A stretch of DNA of 64,000 bases, from positions 52,417 through 116,416 of the forward strand of contig NZ_NPKP01000015.1 in the NCBI RefSeq assembly GCF_008329585.1. The letters run 5' to 3'. Origin of the DNA: Mycolicibacterium sp. P9-22 (lineage in GTDB: Bacteria; Actinomycetota; Actinomycetes; Mycobacteriales; Mycobacteriaceae). Positions 43,501 through 51,855 of this stretch are shown here, in pieces. A program made the position numbers and the translations under genes. The notes under the pieces are model-generated. The model had not been told where the DNA came from, made no database searches, and worked only from the letters and a program-made list of their open reading frames with translations. The first letter of the stretch is position 1; every line of letters starts with the position of its first letter.

Positions 43501-45088
43501 GATCTCACCGCCGCCGCACCACGACATCTACTCCATCGAGGATCTTGCGCAGCTGATCCACGATCTGAAGAACGCCAACCCGGCCGCGCGTATCCACGTC
43601 AAGCTGGTCAGCGAGAACGGCGTCGGCACCGTTGCCGCGGGAGTCTCCAAGGCGCACGCCGACGTGGTGCTCATCTCCGGGCATGACGGTGGCACCGGTG
43701 CCACGCCGCTCACCTCGCAGAAGCATGCCGGTGCCCCCTGGGAGCTGGGGCTGGCCGAGACTCAGCAGACGCTGCTGCTCAACGGGCTTCGTGACCGCAT
43801 CGTGGTGCAGGTCGACGGGCAGCTCAAGACCGGTCGCGATGTTGTGATCGCCGCACTGCTCGGCGGTGAGGAGTTCGGTTTCGCCACCGCGCCGCTGGTG
43901 GTGTCGGGCTGCATCATGATGCGGGTCTGCCACCTCGACACCTGCCCGGTGGGCGTGGCCACCCAGAACCCGGTGCTGCGTGAGCGTTTCAACGGCAAGC
44001 CGGAGTTCGTGGAGAACTTCTTCCTGTTCATCGCGGAAGAAGTCCGGGAACTGATGGCGCAGCTGGGCTTCCGTACCGTCAACGAGATGGTCGGACAGGT
44101 CGGTGTGCTGGACACCACCCAGGCGGCCGAGCACTGGAAGGCGCACAAGCTGGACCTGGCGCCGGTGCTGCACGAGCCCGAGTCGGCGTTCATGAATCAG
44201 GACCTGTACTGCAGCTCGCGCCAGGATCACGGCCTGGACAAGGCGCTGGATCAGCAGCTGATCGTGCAGTGCCGCGAGGCGCTGGACTCCGGCACCCAGG
44301 TGCGATTCACCACCAAGATCGCCAACGTGAACCGCACCGTGGGAACGATGCTGGGCCACGAGGTCACCAAAGCCTATGGTGGCCAGGGCCTTCCGGACGG
44401 CACCATCGACATCACGTTTGAGGGGTCGGCGGGCAACAGCTTCGGCGCGTTCGTGCCGCGCGGTATCACGTTGCGGGTGTACGGCGATGCCAACGACTAC
44501 GTCGGGAAGGGACTGTCGGGTGGCCGCATCGTGGTGCGCCCGTCGGACAAGGCCCCCAACGACTATGTCGCCGAAGACAACATCATCGGCGGCAACGTGA
44601 TCCTGTTCGGTGCCACCAGTGGCCAGGCATTCCTGCGCGGCGTGGTGGGCGAGCGTTTCGCGGTCCGCAACTCCGGCGCGCACGCGGTGGTCGAGGGCGT
44701 GGGTGACCACGGCTGCGAGTACATGACCGGTGGCCGAGTGGTGATCCTCGGTGCGACCGGGCGCAACTTCGCGGCGGGTATGTCCGGCGGTGTCGCCTAT
44801 GTGTATGACCCGGAAGCGAAATTGCCGGGCAACATCAACGGAGAGATGGTCGATCTTGACGCACTGGATGACAGTGACCTCGAAGGGTTGCAGGAGTTGA
44901 TCGTGGCACACGTCGACGCCACCGATTCGGCGGTGGGACAGCGGATCCTGGCGGACTGGCCGGCCCAGCAGGCACATTTCGTGAAGGTGATGCCGCGCGA
45001 TTTCAAAAAGGTGCTGCTGGCCATCTCGGAGGCCGAGACCGCCGGCCAGGACGTCGGCGAAGCGATCATGGCGGCCGCTCGTGGCTGA
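40514..45088 (+). CDS. gltB: Glutamate synthase large (alpha) subunit
   Basis: A 1524-residue amidotransferase that moves glutamine amide nitrogen onto 2-oxoglutarate, giving two glutamates with electrons from NADPH via GltD. A 16-residue propeptide precedes the nucleophile Cys17 (HDSCGVAM). The central and FMN domains follow, with the 3Fe-4S cysteines C1133, C1139 and C1144 (CIMMRVCHLDTC) and the C-terminal beta-helix (GGRIVVRP, GGNVILFGATSG). ATG 40514 is chosen over TTG 40490 and GTG 40508, because mycobacterial homologues begin MTPKxxGLYNP. It overlaps gltD by 8 nt. Confidence 0.96.
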   Translation: MTPKQGLYNPAYEHDSCGVAMVADIHGRRSRDIVDKAITALLNLEHRGAAGAEPNTGDGAGILLQVPDAFLRAVVDFELPEEGSYATGIAFLPQSARDATLACEAVAKIVEAEGLQLLGWRDVPHDDSSLGALARDAMPTLRQVFIAGASGMDLERRAFVIRKRAEHELGTKGPGQDGPGRETVYFPSLSGQTFVFKGMLTTPQLRAFYLDLQDERLTSALGIVHSRFSTNTFPSWPLAHPFRRVAHNGEINTVTGNENWMKAREALIHTDVFGYHNDLNKIFPVCTPGASDTARFDEVLELLHLGGRSIAHSVLMMIPEAWERNEEMDPALRAFYQYHGSLMEPWDGPASVCFTDGTVIGAVLDRNGLRPSRVWVTSDGLVVMASEAGVLDLDPSTVVQRIRLQPGRMFLVDTAQGRIVADEEIKAQLAAEHPYQEWLDGGLFHVDELPPGKYVKMPHHRVVMRQQAFGYTYEELNLLVAPMARTGAEALGSMGTDTPIAVLSQRPRMLYDYFQQLFAQVTNPPLDAIREEVVTSLQGTVGPEGDLLNPDENSCRQIVLPQPILRNADLSKLIDVDPDHEIRGRKHGMRAAVVSCLYPVADGGAGLRRALEDVRTKVSQAIRNGARIIVLSDRESNEWLAPIPSLLSVAAVHHHLVRERTRTQVGLVVESGDAREVHHMAMLCGFGAAAINPYMAFESIDDMIDRGVITGLSSDAAKANFVKAAGKGVLKVMSKMGISTLASYTGAQLFQAIGINQRVLDEYFSGLHCPTGGIDLDDIAADVAARHELAYLDRPDEWAHRELEVGGEYQWRREGEYHLFNPDTVFKLQHSTRTGQYSVFKEYTKLVDDQSERMASLRGLLKFKDREPVPIEEVESAAEIVKRFSTGAMSYGSISAEAHETLAIAMNRLGGRSNSGEGGESADRFEPDENGDWRRSAIKQVASGRFGVTSHYLSNCTDIQIKMAQGAKPGEGGQLPGHKVYPWVAEVRHSTPGVGLISPPPHHDIYSIEDLAQLIHDLKNANPAARIHVKLVSENGVGTVAAGVSKAHADVVLISGHDGGTGATPLTSQKHAGAPWELGLAETQQTLLLNGLRDRIVVQVDGQLKTGRDVVIAALLGGEEFGFATAPLVVSGCIMMRVCHLDTCPVGVATQNPVLRERFNGKPEFVENFFLFIAEEVRELMAQLGFRTVNEMVGQVGVLDTTQAAEHWKAHKLDLAPVLHEPESAFMNQDLYCSSRQDHGLDKALDQQLIVQCREALDSGTQVRFTTKIANVNRTVGTMLGHEVTKAYGGQGLPDGTIDITFEGSAGNSFGAFVPRGITLRVYGDANDYVGKGLSGGRIVVRPSDKAPNDYVAEDNIIGGNVILFGATSGQAFLRGVVGERFAVRNSGAHAVVEGVGDHGCEYMTGGRVVILGATGRNFAAGMSGGVAYVYDPEAKLPGNINGEMVDLDALDDSDLEGLQELIVAHVDATDSAVGQRILADWPAQQAHFVKVMPRDFKKVLLAISEAETAGQDVGEAIMAAARG

Positions 45089-46547
45089 TCCGAACGGCTT
45101 CCTCAAGCACACCGTCCGCGAGACTCCGGTTCGGCGACCGGTGGACCTGCGCCTGCAGGACTGGAAAGAGGTCTACGAGGAGTTCTCCGACGAGACTCTG
45201 AAGGTTCAGGCATCGCGCTGCATGGACTGCGGTATCCCGTTCTGCCACAACGGTTGTCCGCTGGGCAATCTGATCCCCGAGTGGAACGACCTGGTGTACC
45301 GGGACCGCTGGCGCGATGCCATCGAACGGCTGCACGCCACCAACAACTTCCCGGAGTTCACCGGTCGGCTGTGCCCGGCGCCGTGCGAGGCGTCCTGCGT
45401 GCTCGGGATCAACCAGGATGCGGTGACCATCAAGCAGGTCGAGGTCGAGATCATCGACCATGCCTTCGACAACGACTGGGTCAAGCCGATGATCCCGACG
45501 GTGCGCACCATGAAGAAGGTCGCCGTGGTCGGATCCGGCCCCGCAGGCCTGGCCGCCGCCCAGCAGCTGACGCGGGCCGGTCACTCCGTGACGGTGTTCG
45601 AACGAGCCGACCGTATCGGCGGCCTGCTGCGTTACGGCATCCCCGAGTTCAAGATGGAGAAGCGCCATATCGATCGTCGTCTGGAGCAGATGACGGCCGA
45701 GGGCACCCAGTTCCGCACCGGCGTCAATGTCGGCGTCGACATCACCGTCGAGCAACTCGACGAGGAGTTCGACGCGGTCGTGCTGGCCGGCGGTGCGACC
45801 GCCTGGCGTGATCTGCCGATCCCGGGCCGTGAGCTCGAGGGCATCCACCAGGCCATGGAGTACCTCCCGTGGGCCAACCGGCTGCAGCAGGGCGATGATG
45901 TCGCGGGCCCGGACGGCGAGCCGCCCATCACCGCCAAGGGCAAGAAGGTCGTCATCATCGGTGGCGGTGACACCGGCGCGGACTGCCTGGGCACCGCGCA
46001 CCGTCAGGGTGCGCAAAGCGTCCACCAGTTCGAGATCATGCCGCGCCCGCCCGAGACCCGCGCGGACTCCACCCCGTGGCCGACGTACCCGCTGATGTAC
46101 CGCGTGGCGTCCGCGCACGAAGAGGGCGGCGAGCGGGTGTTCTCGGTGAACACCGAGCAGTTCGTCGGTTCCGACGGCCGGGTCACCACGCTGAAGGTCC
46201 ACGAGGTCGAGATGAAGGCCGGCAAGTTCGAGAAGGTCGAAGGGTCGGACTTCGATCTCGACGCCGATATCGTCTTCCTGGCCATGGGGTTCGTGGGCCC
46301 CGAGCGTGAGGGTCTGCTGACCGACCTCGGTGTCGAACTGACCGACCGCGGCAACGTCGCGCGGGACAAGGATTTCCAGACCACCGTCCCCGGCGTGTTC
46401 GTGGCCGGCGACATGGGCCGGGGACAGTCGCTGATCGTGTGGGCGATCGCCGAGGGTCGCGCCGCGGCTGCCGGTGTGGACCGCTACCTGATGGGCCAGT
46501 CGGCGTTGCCCCGTCCGATCGAGCCGACGGCGGCCCCGCAGCGCTAA
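45081..46547 (+). CDS. gltD: Glutamate synthase small (beta) subunit
   Basis: A 488-residue FAD/NADPH-binding subunit that delivers electrons to GltB. Cys47, Cys50, Cys55 and Cys59 (RCMDCGIPFCHNGC) and a second set (LCPAPCEASCVLG) hold 4Fe-4S clusters. The FAD motif is VVGSGPAGLAAAQQL, and the NADPH motif is IIGGGDTGADCLGTA. Start GTG 45081 overlaps the end of gltB. M. tuberculosis has the same gltB-gltD pair (Rv3859c-Rv3858c). Confidence 0.96.
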   Translation: MADPNGFLKHTVRETPVRRPVDLRLQDWKEVYEEFSDETLKVQASRCMDCGIPFCHNGCPLGNLIPEWNDLVYRDRWRDAIERLHATNNFPEFTGRLCPAPCEASCVLGINQDAVTIKQVEVEIIDHAFDNDWVKPMIPTVRTMKKVAVVGSGPAGLAAAQQLTRAGHSVTVFERADRIGGLLRYGIPEFKMEKRHIDRRLEQMTAEGTQFRTGVNVGVDITVEQLDEEFDAVVLAGGATAWRDLPIPGRELEGIHQAMEYLPWANRLQQGDDVAGPDGEPPITAKGKKVVIIGGGDTGADCLGTAHRQGAQSVHQFEIMPRPPETRADSTPWPTYPLMYRVASAHEEGGERVFSVNTEQFVGSDGRVTTLKVHEVEMKAGKFEKVEGSDFDLDADIVFLAMGFVGPEREGLLTDLGVELTDRGNVARDKDFQTTVPGVFVAGDMGRGQSLIVWAIAEGRAAAAGVDRYLMGQSALPRPIEPTAAPQR

Positions 46548-46929
46548 ACACATCGGCAACTTCAGTCACACGAGAAACATCCGATTTTTTGGTCGGCGTG
46601 CCTGTTGGTGTTAGCCGCGTCACAGGTGTCTAATGAATGCGGCGGGGTCGTACGGTAATGTGACCCCACGGTGTAGCTATTAGCCGACCGCAGGAGTTTC
46701 TACCGTGTACAACAATCCCATTTCACGGTCCCGAGTGAGTCGAATCGCCTGGTCATGGTTCCGTCACCCGGTGCGATGCCGTGAATTCCCGGCCAAGCAC
46801 GAGCGACTGATCACCCCCGACGAGTTACTGCGTTACGGGTACTGATCGCCCCGAGCGCCGCGCGGATTCCGGTCCGGAACCCGCCCGGCACCCGTTTGCC
46901 AGATCGTAATACTTTCGTGACCGTCAGTT
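46548..46929. other. Intergenic stretch after gltD
   Basis: 382 bp between gltD and the convergent F420 oxidoreductase. Only a short ORF (46705-46845) with a good ribosome-binding site stands out. A TTCCGG-T-CCGGAA palindrome (46867-46879) follows the ORF and may mark the shared 3' ends. No strong T-tailed terminator is seen for gltD. Confidence 0.5.
46705..46845 (+). CDS. Candidate 46-residue protein
   Basis: GTG 46705 follows AGGAG (46692-46696) at ideal spacing and opens 46 codons ending at TGA 46843-46845. The product (starting MYNNPISRSRVSRIAWSWFR, ending LITPDELLRYGY) is basic with three Trp/Phe-type residues near the middle and no membrane span. It is not recognised. Support is limited to the start signals and the otherwise empty gap; it could be a conserved small protein or a regulatory uORF. 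Confidence 0.45.
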   Translation: MYNNPISRSRVSRIAWSWFRHPVRCREFPAKHERLITPDELLRYGY

Positions 46930-47784
46930 CTAGCTGCTGGTCAGCAGGCCGGAGTCGCGAATCGCCTCCGCGAGCGGCTCCAGCACCGCGGTGTCATAGG
47001 GCGGCGGCAGGTAGATGATCGCCAGATCCAATCCCTCGGCGGCCAGGCCGGCTGCCTCACCGACCACCTTCGCGTAATCGCGGTCCTCGCCGAGCCGGAC
47101 ATGCGCGGACAGGGTGATCTCCTTCGGATCCCGGCCGATATCGGCGCAATGTGCGGCCAGCACGTCGCGCTTGCGGGCGAACTCCTCCGGCGTGCCGCCG
47201 ACGAAGTTCCAGTGGTCGGCGTATTTCGCGGTGATCTTCAGGGTGCGCTTTTCGCCGCTGCCGCCGATACAGAACGGCGGGTGCGGCTGCTGCGGTCCCT
47301 TTGGCTCGTTGCGGGCGTCCTTGAGCTGGTAGAACTTGCCGTCGAAGGTGGTGCTCTCCTGGCTGAGCAATCCCTTGAGGATCTCGCAGGCCTCCTCGAA
47401 GCGGTCGAAACGCTCCTTGATGGTGCCCAGCTCGATGCCGTAGGCGCCGGATTCCTCCTCGTTCCAGCCGGCGCCGATACCGAGCTCGAGGCGGCCGCCG
47501 GAGATGATGTCGAGTGCGGAGGCCATGTTGGCCAGCACCGCGGGATGCCGGTAATGGATACCGGTCACCAGCACGCCGACCCGGAGCCGTTCGGTGGCCT
47601 GCGCCAGCGCGGTCAGCGTGGTCCAGCCCTCCAGACAGGGGCCGGTCGAGTCGGAGAAGATCGGATAGAAGTGGTCGAAGGTCCAGCCGGACTGATAGAC
47701 GTCGATGTCGTCCGCTGCTTTCCAGATGGCCAGCATGTCGGACCAGGTCGTGTTCTGGGGGGAAGTCTTGAAGGCAAAGTCCAC
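46930..47784 (-). CDS. LLM-class F420-dependent oxidoreductase
   Basis: A 284-residue luciferase-like TIM barrel. MDFAFKTSPQNTTWSDMLAI at the start, RVGVLVTGIHYRHPAVLANMASALDIISGGRLELGIGAGWNEEE in the middle and CIGGSGEKRTLKITAKYADHWN are the TIGR03560-type signature. It would use reduced F420. GTG 47784 is chosen because it gives the family N-terminus; the longer frame runs into the divergent gene. Substrate unknown. Confidence 0.85.
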   Translation of the reverse strand: MDFAFKTSPQNTTWSDMLAIWKAADDIDVYQSGWTFDHFYPIFSDSTGPCLEGWTTLTALAQATERLRVGVLVTGIHYRHPAVLANMASALDIISGGRLELGIGAGWNEEESGAYGIELGTIKERFDRFEEACEILKGLLSQESTTFDGKFYQLKDARNEPKGPQQPHPPFCIGGSGEKRTLKITAKYADHWNFVGGTPEEFARKRDVLAAHCADIGRDPKEITLSAHVRLGEDRDYAKVVGEAAGLAAEGLDLAIIYLPPPYDTAVLEPLAEAIRDSGLLTSS

Positions 47785-47876
47785 ACTTGGGAAACGAACA
47801 CCACCAGCGCAGAATTCCTGGTTGGTCCGATAAGCCTGTGCGATGAGTTCAGCCCTCGATGCCGGTCGGTATCTGC

Positions 47877-48452
47877 ATGATCGATATGACGACGGCAAGT
47901 GCACGGACCGCCGCGGTGCTCGGCAATGTGCGCGATGAGCAGCTGGGTGGGCCGACGCCGTGTACGGAGCTGTCCGTTCGTGAGGTGGTCGCACACGTCG
48001 GCCAACTGGCGCCGGCCTTCGGGGCCGCGGCGGCCAAGGATCTCGGTGACCTCACCGACAACCCTCCCGGCGAGGGCGGTTACCTGCTCGACGAGGGCTG
48101 GCGTGCTGACTATCCGGCCCGGCTCACCGCGTTCGCCGAGGCTTGGCAGGCGGCGCAGGCGTGGCAGGGCATGACCAGGGTGGGCGGCGTGGACCTGCCC
48201 GGCGAGGTATGCGCCCTGGTGGGCCTGACCGAGGTGGTGGTGCACGGCTGGGATGTCGCGATTGCGACCGGACAGGCCTACACCGTCGATGACGACACCG
48301 CCGCGGTGTTGCTGGACCACCTGAGGGCATTCACCGCAGGCGGCCCGGTCGAGGGGCTGTTCGGCCCGCCGGTGCCCGTCGGGGCTGACGCCGGCGATTT
48401 CGATCGGGCGCTCGCCTTGAGCGGGCGCGATCCCGCGTGGCGCCGGGTGTGA
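47877..48452 (+). CDS. TIGR03086-type metal-binding protein (mycothiol-S-transferase-like DinB fold)
   Basis: A 191-residue four-helix protein. RDEQLGGPTPCTELSVREVVAHV, then GEVCALVGLTEVVVHGWDVAIATGQ, are the hallmark of the maleylpyruvate-isomerase/TIGR03086 group. It uses His ligands (VVAHV, VVVHGWD) for a metal and often acts with mycothiol. ATG 47877 or 47886 are both possible. Divergent from the F420 enzyme. Confidence 0.83.
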   Translation: MIDMTTASARTAAVLGNVRDEQLGGPTPCTELSVREVVAHVGQLAPAFGAAAAKDLGDLTDNPPGEGGYLLDEGWRADYPARLTAFAEAWQAAQAWQGMTRVGGVDLPGEVCALVGLTEVVVHGWDVAIATGQAYTVDDDTAAVLLDHLRAFTAGGPVEGLFGPPVPVGADAGDFDRALALSGRDPAWRRV

Positions 48453-48482
48453 TCGGCCGGTGCCATGGGCACACTTGAACCC

Positions 48483-49523
48483 ATGGACCCATTGGACCCC
48501 GTGGCAGCGCTACGCCGCATCGCGTACTACAAGGACCGCGCCCGGGAGGATCCCCGCCGGGTGATGGCCTATCGCAATGCCGCCGACGTGGTGGAGGCGA
48601 TGACGCCCGAGCACCGGGAGAAGGTCGGCAGAACCAACAGTTGGCAGACGTTACCGGGCATCGGGCCCAAGACCGCCAAGGTCATAGCCCAGGCCTGGGC
48701 CGGACGTGTGCCCGATACCCTGGCCGAATTACGGGAGGCCGCGGCCGATCTCGGTGGCGGGGAGATCCGCGCCGCGATCAAGGGCGACCTGCATCTGCAC
48801 TCGAACTGGTCCGACGGGTCTGCCCCGATCGAGGAGATGATGGCCACCGCGCAGGAACTGGGCCACGAATACTGTGCGCTGACAGACCATTCGCCGCGGC
48901 TGACCGTTGCCAACGGCCTCTCGCCGGAACGTCTGCGCAAACAGCTCGATGTCATCGACGAACTGCGCGAACGCTTCTCGGTGACATCCCCGTCGCTTCG
49001 CTCGCCCAGGCCGATGCGCATCCTCACCGGGATCGAAGTCGACATTCTCGATGACGGCACCCTGGACCAGGAGCCCGAACTGCTGGAACGGCTCGACATC
49101 GTGGTGGCCAGCGTGCACTCGAAGCTGAAGATGGACGCGCCGGCGATGACGCGCCGCATGGTGCGCGCGGTGTCCGAGGGGCAGGCCGATGTACTGGGTC
49201 ATTGCACCGGACGCCTGGTCACCGGAGGCCGGGGAATCCGCCCGGAATCCAAGTTCGACGCCGAGGCGGTGTTCACCGCGTGCCGGGACAACGGTGTTGC
49301 GGTGGAGATCAATTCACGGCCTGAGCGGCGCGATCCACCGACCCGGCTACTGGACCTGGCGCTGCAGATCGGTTGTGTCTTCTCGATCGACACCGACGCC
49401 CATGCCCCCGGACAACTCGATTTCCTCGGCTTCGGGGCACAACGCGCCCTGGATGCGGGGGTGCCGGTGGACCGCATCGTGAACACCTGGTCGGCCGACC
49501 GGTTGCTGGAGTGGGCGCACTGA
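48483..49523 (+). CDS. PHP-domain protein with HhH region (Rv3856c-like)
   Basis: A 346-residue protein. The N-terminal helix-hairpin-helix (about 50-85; LPGIGPKTAKVIAQAW) resembles DNA polymerase X. It is followed by a PHP phosphoesterase domain with metal ligands in GDLHLHSNWSDG and CALTDHSPRL. Polymerase catalytic residues are absent, so it is probably a PHP nuclease or phosphatase. The residues TSPSLRSP are encoded by a dispersed repeat (48988-49007) within the PHP domain. ATG 48483 fits homologues; ATG 48465 adds six residues. Follows the Rv3856c-Rv3859c order. Confidence 0.85.
   Translation: MDPLDPVAALRRIAYYKDRAREDPRRVMAYRNAADVVEAMTPEHREKVGRTNSWQTLPGIGPKTAKVIAQAWAGRVPDTLAELREAAADLGGGEIRAAIKGDLHLHSNWSDGSAPIEEMMATAQELGHEYCALTDHSPRLTVANGLSPERLRKQLDVIDELRERFSVTSPSLRSPRPMRILTGIEVDILDDGTLDQEPELLERLDIVVASVHSKLKMDAPAMTRRMVRAVSEGQADVLGHCTGRLVTGGRGIRPESKFDAEAVFTACRDNGVAVEINSRPERRDPPTRLLDLALQIGCVFSIDTDAHAPGQLDFLGFGAQRALDAGVPVDRIVNTWSADRLLEWAH
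48988..49007. repeat. Dispersed short repeat, copy 3
   Basis: CCCCGTCGCTTCGCTCGCCC, the inverse of the copy at 18857-18877. It is in frame inside the PHP gene, adding SPSLRSP to a loop. Confidence 0.6.
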
Positions 49524-49524
49524 C

Positions 49525-49815
49525 TCACGTCGATGACGTGAACGGATTGTGCTCGGCGATCAGCCTTTCCATGCGCGCCTCATCGAGGCGGGCATGGACG
49601 GTGGCCGATTCCTGCTGATCGCGGATCACCTTGGCCAGCGTGAAGGCGCTGGTGACCAGGAACAGCACCGACATGGTGAGGAACAGACGCTGCCAGATGT
49701 CCAGTGGCAGGAAGACAATGCCGCCGAGCACACCGACGAAGCTGACGCCGAAGGCGATGGTCGCCTGAAGCGAAAACGCCGCCGTAACCTTGGCCGTGTC
49801 GCTGAATGCGTTCAT
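49525..49815 (-). CDS. YiaAB-type two-helix membrane protein
   Basis: A 96-residue protein with two hydrophobic helices (ATIAFGVSFVGVLGGIVFLP and LFLTMSVLFLVTSAFTLAKV) separated by a short turn, then a charged helix (RDQQESATVHARLDEARMERL). This is the YiaA/YiaB two-helix layout. It corresponds loosely to the small membrane protein Rv3857c in position. Convergent with the PHP gene, 1 bp apart. Confidence 0.78.
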   Translation of the reverse strand: MNAFSDTAKVTAAFSLQATIAFGVSFVGVLGGIVFLPLDIWQRLFLTMSVLFLVTSAFTLAKVIRDQQESATVHARLDEARMERLIAEHNPFTSST

Positions 49816-49884
49816 GGGAGAAGTCTGCCGTAGGCCACGGGGGCACCGAATGCGTGAAACTACTCAATCGACGGAGGCACCGCG

Positions 49885-51327
49885 CTACTCGAACGGTGCG
49901 GGCGGCAGGCAGGAATCGTCATCCGGTGCGCAGTCATCGGGAGAGATCTTCTTCGGCGGTGAAACCTGGGATGGCGGCTCCACCGTGACCTTGGCCGGCG
50001 GTAGGTCCATCGTGGTCGACGGCGGGTCGCTCGGCACCTCGATTTCCGGCTCGGGTTCCGGCTGGGACTGCTCGGGTACGGGTGTCGGCGAGAACGACGA
50101 GGGTCCGCGGGTCGTCGTCACCTCGGGTTCGGCGGGTGCCGATGTCTGCTCGTCGATCTCGGGCACGGGCATTGCGCCGGTGGGTGGTGCGGTTCGTGGG
50201 AGATGGGACGGCGTGGTGGTCGTGAATGTCGTCGTCGGGCCCGGCGGCGGACCGCCGGACGTGGCCGGGACGGCGGTGGACGTCGTCGGGGTGGGACTCG
50301 TCGTGGTGATCGAGAATTCGCTCACCGGAGCGACATCCGGTGTCTCCGGCTCGGCGACGCGGTAGATGCCGAGTGCGCCGATGAGCAGCAGTGCCGCGCC
50401 GATCGCGGTGCGCCGGACCGCAGGTCGGCCCGGTTTCACCGCGACGGGTTCGCCCGGTAGATCGGTGACATCGAGATCCGCCGACGGCCACCACGATTCC
50501 GCCACCTGTGCCGAGCGCGCGCCGAGGGTGGCGCGCTCCAGCGCTTTCTCGCGCAACCACTTCGGCGCGGGCACCATCACCGGTGTGGCGCCGAGCAATG
50601 CGGCAGGGGTGACCATCCGTGCGCGGTCTTCCTCGCAGACCGGGCAGTCTTCGATGTGGCGGGCCGCGCGTTTGCGCAGCAACACGGTCAGCGCACCGTC
50701 CCATTCGTCGAGGATCGCCGACAGTTCCGGGCACCTGGTGGGATCGGCACTGACGCGGCGGCAGACCAACAAGGCGCCCAGTGAGCGTGCGATGGTCTCC
50801 CGGAGGCGTTCGACCAAGGTGTTGGCATTGCGGTTGGTAACCCCTAAAGCCTCGGCGAGTTCGGGGCCGTCGAGGCCCTGGCGGTAGGCGAGTTCGAGGA
50901 CCAACCTGTCGCGTTCGGACAAGCCACCACTCGCGGCGCTGATCAGATCCGCGAGTTCGGTGCGAGCGGCAAGTGTGTCCATATCGGCTTCACCCGTTGC
51001 GGTTTCGGGAAGCTCCTCTGTCGGTAGTTCGCGGCGCCGATCCCGGATGCGGGACAGTGCCTCGCTGCGAGCGATCGCATACAACCAGGACCGCAGCCGG
51101 TCCGGCTCGCGCAGCTGCACCAATTTCGTTGCGGCGATGACGAATACGTCTTGTGTGCAGTCGGCGGCCGCATCGCGGTCACGCAACATGCCGACACAGA
51201 AATCGTGCAGGCGGTCCGCGTAGCGGTCGTAGATCGCGGCGAACGCCGAGGTGTCACCGGTGGCAGCTGCCAGGACGAGTGTCCTGTCGTCCCTGCTGTC
51301 CGACGATCTCGATGGGCCAGTTGCCAT
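49885..51327 (-). CDS. ECF sigma factor fused to zinc anti-sigma-like and membrane domains
   Basis: A 480-residue protein in one frame. Sigma region 2 is at about 26-98 (FAAIYDRYADRLHDFCVGML, then CTQDVF) and region 4 at about 130-185 (LSERDRLVLELAYRQG, ALGVTNRNANTLVERL). Next comes a ZAS-like motif, HIEDCPVC (H224-x3-C228-x2-C231), then one membrane helix (about 305-323). An external Pro/Thr-rich tail of about 150 residues follows. ECF sigma factors normally end after region 4, with the anti-sigma in a separate gene; here sigma, zinc anti-sigma-like part and anchor are joined. It lies 79 bp downstream of the secreted-protein gene. Confidence 0.88.
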   Translation of the reverse strand: MATGPSRSSDSRDDRTLVLAAATGDTSAFAAIYDRYADRLHDFCVGMLRDRDAAADCTQDVFVIAATKLVQLREPDRLRSWLYAIARSEALSRIRDRRRELPTEELPETATGEADMDTLAARTELADLISAASGGLSERDRLVLELAYRQGLDGPELAEALGVTNRNANTLVERLRETIARSLGALLVCRRVSADPTRCPELSAILDEWDGALTVLLRKRAARHIEDCPVCEEDRARMVTPAALLGATPVMVPAPKWLREKALERATLGARSAQVAESWWPSADLDVTDLPGEPVAVKPGRPAVRRTAIGAALLLIGALGIYRVAEPETPDVAPVSEFSITTTSPTPTTSTAVPATSGGPPPGPTTTFTTTTPSHLPRTAPPTGAMPVPEIDEQTSAPAEPEVTTTRGPSSFSPTPVPEQSQPEPEPEIEVPSDPPSTTMDLPPAKVTVEPPSQVSPPKKISPDDCAPDDDSCLPPAPFE

Positions 51328-51406
51328 CGGTGCACCCCTTGCGTGCGGCCGGCACCTGCCGGCATCGGAATCATCGTTGCTGTGGAGTTCGGGCGCAATA
51401 GCCGGG

Positions 51407-51760
51407 CTACCGCTGGGCGGGAAGCGGACCGACCGGGGCGGCGGGCTTGTCGAGGTAGTAACCCCAGTCGGTCTTGTACGTCGTGCCCATCAAGGTGCCG
51501 ACCGGTGAGTAGACCTTGCAGATCTGGTCGCGGTCGTCGCCGTGCCGGACGGTGTAGTACACGCCGCGCACCGCGCCGGTGGCATAGGCGCCGGGATTGT
51601 TCACACAGGCGTGCTCCATGGTCGCGGTGACGGGGAAGGGCTTGGCCAGCGCGGTCGGCGCGCCAGCCAGGGCGCCGATCGCCACCGCGCCGGTGCCCAG
51701 GGCCAGGGTGGCGGCGGAGATGAGACGGCTGCGCAGTGCGGGATTGCTGGTGGTGATCAT
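51407..51760 (-). CDS. Small secreted protein
   Basis: A 117-residue protein with a long signal peptide (LISAATLALGTGAVAIGALAGAPTALA) and a mature part with two cysteines (HACVNNPGAYATGAVRGVYY, DQICKVYSPVG). GGAGGACACC before ATG 51760 settles the start; the longer frame is spurious. It is just upstream of the membrane-anchored sigma factor on the same strand and may be its partner or target. No family recognised. Confidence 0.75.
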   Translation of the reverse strand: MITTSNPALRSRLISAATLALGTGAVAIGALAGAPTALAKPFPVTATMEHACVNNPGAYATGAVRGVYYTVRHGDDRDQICKVYSPVGTLMGTTYKTDWGYYLDKPAAPVGPLPAQR

Positions 51761-51855
51761 GGTGTCCTCCTGGTGTCGTCGCGACCTGATTGGCGCGTTC
51801 ACTGGGTAGGAGCGGTGGCGGACCTGGTTTCCCACACTTTTTGTGGAACGAGTTT

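Noticed and set aside
46558..46605. CCGA-T6-GGTCGG as a gltD terminator
   Set aside because: The stem is only 4 bp and the T run lies in the loop rather than after the stem.
51349..51362. CCGGCA-CC-TGCCGG palindrome between the secreted-protein and sigma genes
   Set aside because: Loop too short for a hairpin terminator, no T tail, and such GC palindromes are common at this composition.
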